Assembly: GCF_946187255.1 (NCBI RefSeq)
Contig: NZ_CAMHRZ010000026.1
Coordinates: 1 to 20,927, forward strand
Direction: 5' to 3'
Length of the DNA stretch: 20,927 bases
Origin: an uncultured Ruminococcus sp.
Lineage (GTDB): Bacteria; Bacillota; Clostridia; Oscillospirales; Ruminococcaceae
The translations under genes were made by a program, and so were the position numbers. The notes under the pieces are model-generated. The model was not told where the DNA came from. It was given only the letters and a program-made list of their open reading frames with translations, and did no database searches. Shown here piece by piece: positions 7,019 through 13,488 of this stretch (its first letter is position 1; every line of letters begins with the position of its first letter).

Positions 7019-7591
7019 CTAGATATCAAACTCCACCCTGCCGTCCGCGAGCCTGTACAGTGCGCCGATGACTTTCAGCCCGTGTTCCTCCTCACGGTGT
7101 ATCTCAAAACTGCTTTCTATGACGGATACACTGCGCTTTACATTCATACAGCAGGCCTTGTAGTCGTCCTGCTCGTCACCTATGGCGAGCTTTATCTCAT
7201 CGGTGATGAACTTGATATACCCCTCAGGATCGTGGGCGATAGCCGCATCGACTGCGCCGCAGTGGTCGTGACCGAGTACGACTACCAGACGTATCCCAAG
7301 ATGCTCCGCCGCATATTCTATAGACCCCAGCTGGTGGTCGTCCATGACGTTGCCCGCCACACGGATAACGAAAAGGTCGCCTATACCCGCACTGAATATG
7401 CTTTCGGGTATGACTCTTGCATCCGAACAGGTGACTATGACCGCATAAGGCCGCTGTCCGTGTTCGCAGGTATAAAGCCTTTTTGCAGGGGAGATATCAC
7501 CCGTCCCCTTTTCTGCAATAAGATACTTTTCGTTCCCTTGTTTCAGTCTTTCGATAGCTTCATCAGCGCTTACGGTATATGCCGCTTTCAT
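7019..7591 (-). CDS. Beta-class carbonic anhydrase
   Basis: 190 residues. It interconverts CO2 and bicarbonate in the cytosol. The zinc ligands are visible as C55 in VTCSDARV and H108 and C111 in LGHDHCGAV. The catalytic Asp57-Arg59 pair of the CSDAR motif is present, as is the conserved RVAGN segment (77-81). The length matches the short bacterial beta class. Bicarbonate supply for carboxylation is the likely use in a CO2-rich gut habitat, which is inference. The start at 7591 has AAAAGGA about 11 nt upstream. It is the first gene of a unit with the unknown gene that follows, and it has its own near-consensus promoter. Confidence 0.95.
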   Translation of the reverse strand: MKAAYTVSADEAIERLKQGNEKYLIAEKGTGDISPAKRLYTCEHGQRPYAVIVTCSDARVIPESIFSAGIGDLFVIRVAGNVMDDHQLGSIEYAAEHLGIRLVVVLGHDHCGAVDAAIAHDPEGYIKFITDEIKLAIGDEQDDYKACCMNVKRSVSVIESSFEIHREEEHGLKVIGALYRLADGRVEFDI

Positions 7592-7631
7592 CCTATCACA
7601 TCCTTTTCTAAAGAATCATCTTTTGTTATCG

Positions 7632-7660
7632 ATTATACCATAAAACATACTTACCGTCAA
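7632..7660 (-). promoter_or_regulatory. Sigma-A promoter of the carbonic anhydrase unit
   Basis: On the minus strand TTGACG (7660-7655) and TATAAT (7637-7632) have a 17-bp spacer. Transcription should start near 7625, about 34 nt before the ATG. Confidence 0.82.
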
Positions 7661-7698
7661 TCGGGTAACATCCCGTCCGCACACAGTTAGAACGGAAC

Positions 7699-7733
7699 AA
7701 AAAGCAGCGGCACTTCCGCAGAAGTCCCGCCGC
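7699..7733 (-). terminator. Rho-independent terminator of the dockerin gene
   Basis: On the minus strand a 13-position stem (7733-7721 with 7716-7704) pairs at 11 to 12 positions around a 4-nt loop and is followed by TTTTTGTT. It lies 7 nt after the stop codon. Confidence 0.85.
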
Positions 7734-7740
7734 CAAAATA

Positions 7741-9654
7741 TTATCCCAGCTTCTTTACGCCCTTGACGTGTGCCGCTATCTTTGAGATATCGGTAACGCC
7801 TATAATGCCGTCACCGCTTACCTCTGCGCGTGTCATCTCGTCCTCCGTCAGCTTCTTTACGCCCTTGACATGGGCTGCCACCTTTGCTACATCGGTGATG
7901 TTGATGCTGCCGTCAGCGTTGACATCTCCCGGTTTGAATTCCTTTTCGTACTTTGCAGTCAGCTCGATGTTGTTCTGTATAGTGAAGGTGTATGTCCTGT
8001 CCTCAGATACAAGTGTATCGCCCAAATACCAGCCCGAGAATTTCGGGTCGTCATTTGCGGTAACGGTGACAGTATCATTATAGTGATATGTGTCCTTGCT
8101 GCCCTCAGTTACGGTGCCGCCGTTAACGGTAACGCTATATGTATTTTCCACTGACTTTGTATCGGTGAACTTCTCGCCGTCAAATTCCGCAGTGGCGGTG
8201 TATGTGGTGGCAACGCCGTCATTTGATGAAGATACAGCCGCCTTTACTTCCTTGATATCGCCGCAAGCTCCGCACTTGAAGCCGACAGTAACATCGTAGC
8301 TAAGACCGCTCTCTGTCCATGTCCACACGGGTGAAGCTGTGTCATACCTGTGACCCCAGGCAGGTATCACAGGGGGCGTATCCAGCTTGTTCTCGCCCTT
8401 TGAGTCGCTGTAACTATTTCCCAGCTCGTCTGTCCAGTAGTCCGCTAATACACCTTCGGCTGTGCAGGTGGGATCACAGGTCTCATGCATGGTGTACAGG
8501 TGGTCAACCGTCACCTCGATGCTTTCAGCTTCGGTGCCCTCCCAGTTGTCGCTTCCTTCCACTTTGTACCATACGGTGTACTTGCCTGCGGCAGTGGCAG
8601 TGGGTATCTCCTCACTGAAAGTCTTACCGTCAAGGCTGTATGCCACATTGCCGAAGGAGGCAGTGCCTTTTTCTACCAGTTCCTGCGCTTCGCCGTTCCA
8701 GGTCAGCTCCTTTGCTGTGGGCGCTGCTGTTATCTCGGAGACTGCCTTGTCGATAGTCACTTCAAAGCTGTTATAGCCTTTACCGCCCTCGTACTCGCCG
8801 TCGCAGTCCCACATATAGTATACGGTATAGGTCCCCGCATCAGCGGCATATATGGGCGCACATTCGGTGTTCACCACGCCGTCGCTGACTGTGCCCGCAA
8901 AGTAGGTGTCTGACTCCTGCTCATCGCGGGTGTAGTAGTATGTGTAGTACTTTTCTTCCTCTTCGTCGGTTTGGGTAAGTCCGAATGTTCCGTTGATGGG
9001 AGAAGCAGTATCTATCAGCAGCTGTTCCTCACCGTTGTATACAAGACCTGTCTTTGCGGCGGGGTCTGCTATGGTGTTGAAGCCTGTTTCGTCAGCGGGT
9101 GAGTTTGTGCCATATTCCGCAGAGAAAGCGTTGACCCTTGTGTTTCCCACGCAGTACATTGTTCTTACGCCGCCGTATACTGTACCTGTAACAGTCACGT
9201 TCACCAGTATTATGGGAGATGTGAAAGGCGACCAGTCGTGGGTGTTATCATCGATAACGTACACAGAGCCGTTTTTAACTACCAGCGGACCGTTTTGGTT
9301 CTGCAAATAAAGATAGCCGTTGAAGTAGTTGCCGCCCAGATCGATGATGCCGTCATCACGGGTTATGATGATAGTGCCGCTTGAGCCTTCGGGAAGCAGC
9401 AGTGTGGGGTTGGTGCCGGGTTCGGCAGCGTTGAATTCGTCCACATTCGTAAAGGTGTTTTTGACCGTTTCGGGTTCCTCAACCTCTTCGCTCTCGCCTT
9501 CGGTGTCGGAAGTATCCTCGGTGCCGCTAAGTGTTTCACCGTCCGCGCAGGCGGTGAATACTATCCCCTGTGTGCCGAAATTTGCGGGAACAGCACCTGC
9601 TGCGAGAGTCAGTGCCAGCAGTGCTGCTGCCAGTCTTTTGATGGTGTTTGTCAT
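7741..9654 (-). CDS. Secreted dockerin protein with MBG/YDG-like and InlB-like repeat domains
   Basis: 637 residues. The signal peptide runs from KRLAAALLALTLAAGA, with cleavage probably after about 24 or 37 (TACA-DG). A low-complexity acidic linker covers about 44-65. A beta-rich region with NGGNYFNG-like and GTVYGG turns follows. Next come two domains resembling YDG/MBG modules (GLVYNGEEQLLIDT and ELTWNGEAQELVE, each ending near TYTVYY or KYTVWYKV). Then there is a CDPTCTAEG/CGACG cysteine region and an InlB-like repeat (VTVNGGTVTEG to ELTAKYE). The C-terminus (about 576-637) is a type I dockerin with two repeats. The first calcium loop is canonical (DVNADGSINITD). The second is degenerate (EVSGDGIIGVTD). 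No catalytic domain was recognised, so it is probably a structural or binding component attached through a cohesin. The ATG at 9654 has AGGAGG. Confidence 0.88.
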   Translation of the reverse strand: MTNTIKRLAAALLALTLAAGAVPANFGTQGIVFTACADGETLSGTEDTSDTEGESEEVEEPETVKNTFTNVDEFNAAEPGTNPTLLLPEGSSGTIIITRDDGIIDLGGNYFNGYLYLQNQNGPLVVKNGSVYVIDDNTHDWSPFTSPIILVNVTVTGTVYGGVRTMYCVGNTRVNAFSAEYGTNSPADETGFNTIADPAAKTGLVYNGEEQLLIDTASPINGTFGLTQTDEEEEKYYTYYYTRDEQESDTYFAGTVSDGVVNTECAPIYAADAGTYTVYYMWDCDGEYEGGKGYNSFEVTIDKAVSEITAAPTAKELTWNGEAQELVEKGTASFGNVAYSLDGKTFSEEIPTATAAGKYTVWYKVEGSDNWEGTEAESIEVTVDHLYTMHETCDPTCTAEGVLADYWTDELGNSYSDSKGENKLDTPPVIPAWGHRYDTASPVWTWTESGLSYDVTVGFKCGACGDIKEVKAAVSSSNDGVATTYTATAEFDGEKFTDTKSVENTYSVTVNGGTVTEGSKDTYHYNDTVTVTANDDPKFSGWYLGDTLVSEDRTYTFTIQNNIELTAKYEKEFKPGDVNADGSINITDVAKVAAHVKGVKKLTEDEMTRAEVSGDGIIGVTDISKIAAHVKGVKKLG

Positions 9655-9706
9655 TAATGTTTCCTCCTTTTTTGATGTTAAAAAATATATAAGTTATATC
9701 TTTTAC

Positions 9707-9735
9707 AGTATAACATGATTTGTTAATGCCGTCAA
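9707..9735 (-). promoter_or_regulatory. Sigma-A promoter of the dockerin gene
   Basis: On the minus strand TTGACG (9735-9730) and TATACT (9712-9707) are separated by 17 bp. Predicted initiation is near 9700, leaving a 45-nt A/T-rich leader before the ATG at 9654. Confidence 0.78.
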
Positions 9736-9792
9736 TAGTAAAAAATTATAGTAAGGACACAGTTATTTCGTTTGATACAACCGGCGGGGTGT

Positions 9793-10107
9793 TCATTCAT
9801 CATCGTTGTCATCAAGCCCGAAATTTATGATATTGTTATAGGCGATATTTGCCTGCTCGTGCTCTTTTTTCTCCCGCCACCTGTCGATATCGCTTTTTAT
9901 GGCGAACATCTCGTCAACTATCAGCTCCACCTTTTCGGGACGAACATAGCTGAGATATCCTATCATCCGTTCCATACCCTTAGGGCTGCCGATATGTTCA
10001 GCGATGATGTTACCAAGTTCTGCGGGATAACCCAGCGCTTCAAGGGCGGCGATCAGCTTGTCGCGGGTCTGAGCCCAGTATGTCCTGTAGTCTTCGTTGT
10101 TCTCCAT
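9793..10107 (-). CDS. Small acidic protein of unknown function downstream of sfsA
   Basis: 104 residues, predicted all-helical, with no signal or membrane segment. I do not recognise a family. It reads MENNEDYRTYWAQTRDKL, then ALGYPAELGNIIAEHIGSP, then a charged helix (DIDRWREKKEHEQANIAYNN), and ends in an acidic tail (LDDNDDE). The start codon overlaps the sfsA stop by one base (TGATG), so it is almost certainly translated by coupling to sfsA. No clear terminator follows. The next promoter on the same strand begins 58 bp downstream, so some read-through into the dockerin gene is possible. Confidence 0.8.
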   Translation of the reverse strand: MENNEDYRTYWAQTRDKLIAALEALGYPAELGNIIAEHIGSPKGMERMIGYLSYVRPEKVELIVDEMFAIKSDIDRWREKKEHEQANIAYNNIINFGLDDNDDE

Positions 10108-10778
10108 CAGCGTTTCCTCTCCCTTTCTTCGGTGATGATGAGCGTATCGGGGGTCGCATCGCAGGAAAGATACAGTATCCTCACGCCCGCCCGCACAGCA
10201 TCTTCCAGCGCTTTGCCGAACTCGGGGTGAGTGTCGGTGTTCGCCCGAACCTCGTGTACTCCCTTCATCTGTATCACAAAGGCAAGCGCCGCATCAAAGC
10301 CCTCAGACTTCGCTTTAATAAGCTCATTGATATGCTTTATGCCACGTTCGGTGGGCGCATCGGGGAAATAGCCTATACCGTCCCGTTCGAGGGTACAGCC
10401 TTTAACTTCGGTGAGATACCTTTTCTCTCCCCTTTCCGCATAAAAGTCTATCCGCGAACTGCCGTAGGTGAACTCGGGGACTATCCTGTCATACCCCTGT
10501 TTGTCCAGCCATTCGCGCATGACCTTGTTGGCTGCCTGACTGTCTATATTGAAAATGACCCCATTGCTTTTCCTCACGGATACCAGGTCATACACGGTCT
10601 TTCTGCCTGCCGTTCCCGGTGCGGTGAGCCATACTTCACAGCCCTCGACAAGCAGTTCCTTACAGCGCCCCGTGTTCTTTACATGGACAGTCTCGATCCT
10701 GCCGTCAAGCTCGACTTCCGCAACAAAGCGGTTGATCCTTTTTATGAATTTTGCGGGGACTATGTTCTCATATCTCAT
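10107..10778 (-). CDS. sfsA: SfsA family nuclease-like protein
   Basis: 223 residues from the ATG at 10778 (MRYENIVPAKFIKRINRF). A GTG at 10796 extends the frame by six codons. The predicted transcription start near 10802 would leave only about 6 nt before that GTG but 24 nt before the ATG, which has AGGTGG 5 nt upstream. The N-terminal OB-like segment (RFVAEVELDGRIETVHVKNTGRCKELL) is followed by the nuclease-type core SRIDFYAE...YLTEVKGCTLERDG and FPDAPTERGIKHINEL, with the D-ExK residues in place. SfsA was first named as a sugar fermentation stimulation protein in E. coli and is now regarded as a DNA/RNA-binding nuclease-like protein. Its cellular role here is unknown. The first gene of a two-gene operon. 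Confidence 0.93.
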   Translation of the reverse strand: MRYENIVPAKFIKRINRFVAEVELDGRIETVHVKNTGRCKELLVEGCEVWLTAPGTAGRKTVYDLVSVRKSNGVIFNIDSQAANKVMREWLDKQGYDRIVPEFTYGSSRIDFYAERGEKRYLTEVKGCTLERDGIGYFPDAPTERGIKHINELIKAKSEGFDAALAFVIQMKGVHEVRANTDTHPEFGKALEDAVRAGVRILYLSCDATPDTLIITEERERKR

Positions 10779-10808
10779 AAATGCCACCTGTTTCACGAAT
10801 AATACCTT

Positions 10809-10837
10809 ATTATATCACATAACGGCGCAAATGTAAA
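10809..10837 (-). promoter_or_regulatory. Sigma-A promoter of sfsA
   Basis: On the minus strand TTTACA (10837-10832) and TATAAT (10814-10809) have a 17-bp spacer. It lies back to back with the ypeB promoter, about 46 bp between the two -35 elements. Confidence 0.75.
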
Positions 10838-10882
10838 TGACAGACGGCAGCATCATGATAGTTTTAAAAATATTCTGAGTTT

Positions 10883-10911
10883 GCATATCGCTTCAATTTC
10901 CTGCCATACTA
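10883..10911 (+). promoter_or_regulatory. Sigma-G (or sigma-F) type promoter of ypeB
   Basis: GCATA at 10883-10887 and CATACTA at 10905-10911 are separated by 17 bp. This fits the forespore consensus known from Bacillus (-35 GHATR, -10 CATWHTA) at every position. A sigma-A reading (TTGCAT, TACTAT) would need a 20-bp spacer and is much poorer. In B. subtilis the sleB-ypeB unit is sigma-G dependent, so the match agrees with the gene it precedes. Confidence 0.65.
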
Positions 10912-10940
10912 TCAGTAAATAAATATAAAGGACTGATCAT

Positions 10941-12278
10941 ATGAGATTATCAAAACACGGGTTCATACGGTTATGCACCATACCGCTGGCGGCCATTGCG
11001 GCGCTTTCGGTGAAGAATGCCATTCTCACAAAACGGGCGGAAACGGCGCAGAGGGCTGTGAACAACAGCTATTCCGCCGCAATGGAAGAACTGGCGGCAA
11101 GCTGTGATGATCTGACCAACGTGCTTGAAAAACAGCTGTATGCGGGTTCGGGGCAGGTGCAGCAGAGTCTTGCTGTCGATCTTTACAAGGAAGCCGCTGC
11201 CGCAAAAGCGGCTCTTGCAAGGCTGCCTGTTTCGCGGCTCGATCTGGAGAATACGAACAAATTCCTTTCGCAGGTGGGCAATTACTCGCTGTCACTCTCG
11301 AAGAAGCTGCAAAAGGGCGTGGAGCTGACAAAAGCCGAGTACAGCAATATCTCGCGGCTTTGCGAGTTCTCAAAGACTATCAGTGACCGCCTTTGGGAAC
11401 TGGAGGGCGAGATAGCGGGAGGCGAGCTGACATTTGAGCAGGCAGAGGGCATGATGACCGATGAGGAGCCGCCCCATGTCACTGAGGGTTTTACGGATTT
11501 TGAGGGCGGCTTTGACGACTACCCGAAGCTGATATATGACGGTCCCTTTTCGGATAATATAATGGAGCAGCAGCCGCGAATGACCGAGAATGAAAAGGAA
11601 GTCAGCCGCGACCGCGCATTGCAGAGGGCGGCGATGGCGCTGGATATCAGCCCGTCAGAACTTTCGCAGGTGTCGGAGGTGGGCGGCAAAATGCCCGGCT
11701 GGAGATTTTCCGACAAGGACGGCGGAGTATTCTGCGAGGTGACAAGGAACGGCGGGTATATATCCTACTTTCTGAATATGCGCTTCACCGAACCTGCGGG
11801 GATAAGCAAAGATGCGGCTCTCAAAAAGGCGGAGGACTATCTTGACTATCTGGGGATACTCTCTATGGAAGTGACCTACTACGAGATACAGGACGGTGCC
11901 ATGACGGTAAACTTCTGCTACAGCGATCTTGGAAAGCGGGTATACCCCGACCTTGTAAAGGTGACGGTGGCGATGGACAACGGCGATATCTTAGGATATG
12001 ATGCCAGAGGATTTCTCACAAATCATCACAAGCGGGAATACAGCGACAAGATATGTTCGGTGCTGAGGGCAAAGCAGGCGGTATCTCCGAGACTGACCGT
12101 ACTTTCCGACCGAATGGCAGTGATACCCACCGACGGCGGGAACGAGGTGCTTTGCTATGAGTATACCTGCAAGGCGGGCAGCGGGCGAAAGGTGCTGGTA
12201 TATATCAATGCCCGCACCGCAGAGGAAGAAGAGGTGCTTCTGCTGGAAGAAAACGAGAACGGCACACTTACCGTATAA
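10941..12278 (+). CDS. ypeB: Spore germination protein YpeB
   Basis: 445 residues, close to the usual length of about 450. One N-terminal membrane segment or uncleaved signal (about residues 9-27) is followed by a long helical region (about 35-160; AETAQRAVNNSYSAAMEELA, KAALARLPV, NTNKFLSQVGNYSLSLS, EYSNISRLCEFSKTISDRL), characteristic of YpeB. PepSY-type domains cover the C-terminal half (SRDRALQRAAMALDI, SKDAALKKAEDYLDYLGI, VYPDLVKVTVAMDNGDILGYDA). In Bacillus YpeB resides in the spore and is needed for the cortex-lytic enzyme SleB. No sleB lies beside it here, because the neighbour upstream is the divergent sfsA. The ATG at 10941 has AAAGGA 8 nt upstream. A sigma-G-like promoter precedes it and rubrerythrin follows in the same unit. 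Confidence 0.9.
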   Translation: MRLSKHGFIRLCTIPLAAIAALSVKNAILTKRAETAQRAVNNSYSAAMEELAASCDDLTNVLEKQLYAGSGQVQQSLAVDLYKEAAAAKAALARLPVSRLDLENTNKFLSQVGNYSLSLSKKLQKGVELTKAEYSNISRLCEFSKTISDRLWELEGEIAGGELTFEQAEGMMTDEEPPHVTEGFTDFEGGFDDYPKLIYDGPFSDNIMEQQPRMTENEKEVSRDRALQRAAMALDISPSELSQVSEVGGKMPGWRFSDKDGGVFCEVTRNGGYISYFLNMRFTEPAGISKDAALKKAEDYLDYLGILSMEVTYYEIQDGAMTVNFCYSDLGKRVYPDLVKVTVAMDNGDILGYDARGFLTNHHKREYSDKICSVLRAKQAVSPRLTVLSDRMAVIPTDGGNEVLCYEYTCKAGSGRKVLVYINARTAEEEEVLLLEENENGTLTV

Positions 12279-12296
12279 ATGAGGACGGAGGGACTT

Positions 12297-12890
12297 ATGG
12301 AGCTTGCAAATTCAAAGACAAAAGAAAATCTTATGAGAGCCTTTGCGGGTGAAAGTCAGGCGCGTAACAGGTACAGTATCGCGCAGGCAAAGGCAAGACA
12401 GCTGCACTACGGTATATCGGAGCTTTTCCGCATGACTGCGGATGAGGAAAAGGCACACGCGGAGGTATTCTATTCACATCTGTCGGAGCTTTCTGGACAG
12501 CAGATAGAGATATCCGCCGATTATCCCGCCGATGTGAGCGACGATATATGCACGCTGCTGAATATGGCGGTGCAGCATGAGGAAAACGAAGCATCTTCCC
12601 TTTACCCCGAATTTGCCCGTATTGCCCGCGAGGAGGGCTTTGCGGATATCGCCCGTGATTTTGAGAACATCTCAAAGATAGAGGACAGGCACTCACAGCG
12701 TTTCAAAGCGGCGGCAAAGCTGATGGAAGAGGGTAAGCTGTATTCCTCCGACGAGAGCGAAGTGTGGGTGTGCCTTAACTGCGGGTTCATACTTGAAAGC
12801 ACACAGGCTCCCGAAAACTGTCCCGTTTGCGGGGTTACGCAGGGATATTATGTAAGGCTTTCGGATGATAAGCGTCCATTTATGAAATAA
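12297..12890 (+). CDS. Rubrerythrin
   Basis: 197 residues from the ATG at 12297 (MELANSKTKENL), which has GGAGGG 4 nt upstream. An in-frame ATG at 12279, right after the ypeB stop, lacks a ribosome binding site. The ferritin-like diiron domain shows E19 in AGESQARNRY, the E51xxH54 pair in DEEKAHAE, a second helix with QHEENEASSLYPEFARIA, and FENISKIEDRHSQRF. The C-terminus carries a rubredoxin-like FeS4 site (WVCLNCGFI and CPVCGVTQGYY). Rubrerythrin reduces hydrogen peroxide in anaerobes. It follows ypeB by 18 nt with no terminator, so it probably shares that promoter, which would place it in the forespore programme. That is inference, and an undetected internal promoter is possible. Confidence 0.95.
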   Translation: MELANSKTKENLMRAFAGESQARNRYSIAQAKARQLHYGISELFRMTADEEKAHAEVFYSHLSELSGQQIEISADYPADVSDDICTLLNMAVQHEENEASSLYPEFARIAREEGFADIARDFENISKIEDRHSQRFKAAAKLMEEGKLYSSDESEVWVCLNCGFILESTQAPENCPVCGVTQGYYVRLSDDKRPFMK

Positions 12891-12924
12891 TTTTAAAGTA
12901 CACCAAAATTATCCTTTTAAACTA

Positions 12925-12953
12925 TTGCAATTTCCGACAAAAACGGTTATAAT
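12925..12953 (+). promoter_or_regulatory. Sigma-A promoter of the DUF1858 gene
   Basis: TTGCAA at 12925-12930 and TATAAT at 12948-12953 with a 17-bp spacer. Transcription should start near 12960, about 34 nt before the ATG. Confidence 0.8.
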
Positions 12954-12993
12954 TATAGAAAAGCCGCAAGGTGACAAAAAGGAGGACTTTAAA

Positions 12994-13203
12994 ATGGCAT
13001 ATTCGGTTAATAAGGACACTGTTATCGGCGATATCCTCGATACAGATTTTGACGTTGCACCCCTGTTCCTGGAGATAGGTATGCACTGTCTGGGCTGCCC
13101 CGCTTCGAGAGGTGAGACTATCGAGCAGGCTTGTGCTGTTCACGGCACTGACCCCGACGCACTGGTTGCAAAGCTCAACGAGCATTTTGCTTCTAAGGGC
13201 TAA
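12994..13203 (+). CDS. DUF1858 redox-disulfide domain protein
   Basis: 69 residues from the ATG at 12994, with AAGGAGG about 7 nt upstream. The frame is open further upstream, but that part is promoter and leader. The order VNKDTVIGDILDTDFDVAPLFLEIGMHCLGCPASRGETIEQAC is the DUF1858 pattern (hybrid-cluster-protein-associated disulfide domain), with the CxxC pair at C32 and C35 and another cysteine in IEQAC. Members are stand-alone or fused to redox enzymes and are thought to handle electrons or thiols. A precise reaction is not established. It is a single gene between the rubrerythrin and xyloglucanase units, with its own promoter and a probable terminator. Confidence 0.88.
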   Translation: MAYSVNKDTVIGDILDTDFDVAPLFLEIGMHCLGCPASRGETIEQACAVHGTDPDALVAKLNEHFASKG

Positions 13204-13231
13204 TGGGTTCATAATTCGGAATAACAAATCG

Positions 13232-13284
13232 GTATCGGTCATCGACTGGTGGTATTTTATCATCAGCGGTGCCGATGCTTTTTT
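13232..13284 (+). terminator. Probable terminator after the DUF1858 gene
   Basis: GTATCGG at 13232-13238 can pair with CCGATGC at 13272-13278, followed by six T. A smaller alternative stem, CATC/GATG with a mismatch inside, uses 13261-13277. The T run is good but the stem choice is uncertain. Confidence 0.5.
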
Positions 13285-13322
13285 ATCAGAAATTTCCGTT
13301 ATGTCATTATATTCGGATGATA

Positions 13323-13351
13323 TTGACTTGCAGGAGAAAATATTGTATAAT
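13323..13351 (+). promoter_or_regulatory. Sigma-A promoter of the GH74 gene
   Basis: TTGACT at 13323-13328 and TATAAT at 13346-13351 with a 17-bp spacer. Predicted start is near 13358, giving a leader of about 130 nt. A second, weaker candidate (TTGACG at 13435-13440, TATAAC at 13456-13461) has only a 15-bp spacer. Confidence 0.72.
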
Positions 13352-13488
13352 TATATTAAACAGAAAATTATACTGCATTCGACGCTTGCGGATGTTTAGT
13401 ATTTTGTAATCGCGGGCGACGTATGACATGAAATTTGACGTTTGATATAGGACATTATAACGGCTTTGGCAACGAAAGGAGTTTTCCT

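Noticed and set aside
9740..9792. Terminator after the small gene downstream of sfsA
   Set aside because: Only a 3-bp stem (ACC/GGT) is near the T run, so there is no convincing hairpin.
12925..12993. Longer N-terminus for the DUF1858 protein
   Set aside because: This stretch contains the -35, the -10 and the AAGGAGG of the gene, so it is promoter and leader.
13435..13461. Second promoter just before the GH74 gene
   Set aside because: The spacer is only 15 bp. The TTGACT-N17-TATAAT site upstream is clearly better.
13435..13488. Longer N-terminus for the GH74 protein
   Set aside because: The extra 18 codons have no ribosome binding site and bury the signal peptide; the GTG at 13489 has both AAAGGAG and a lipoprotein signal directly after it.
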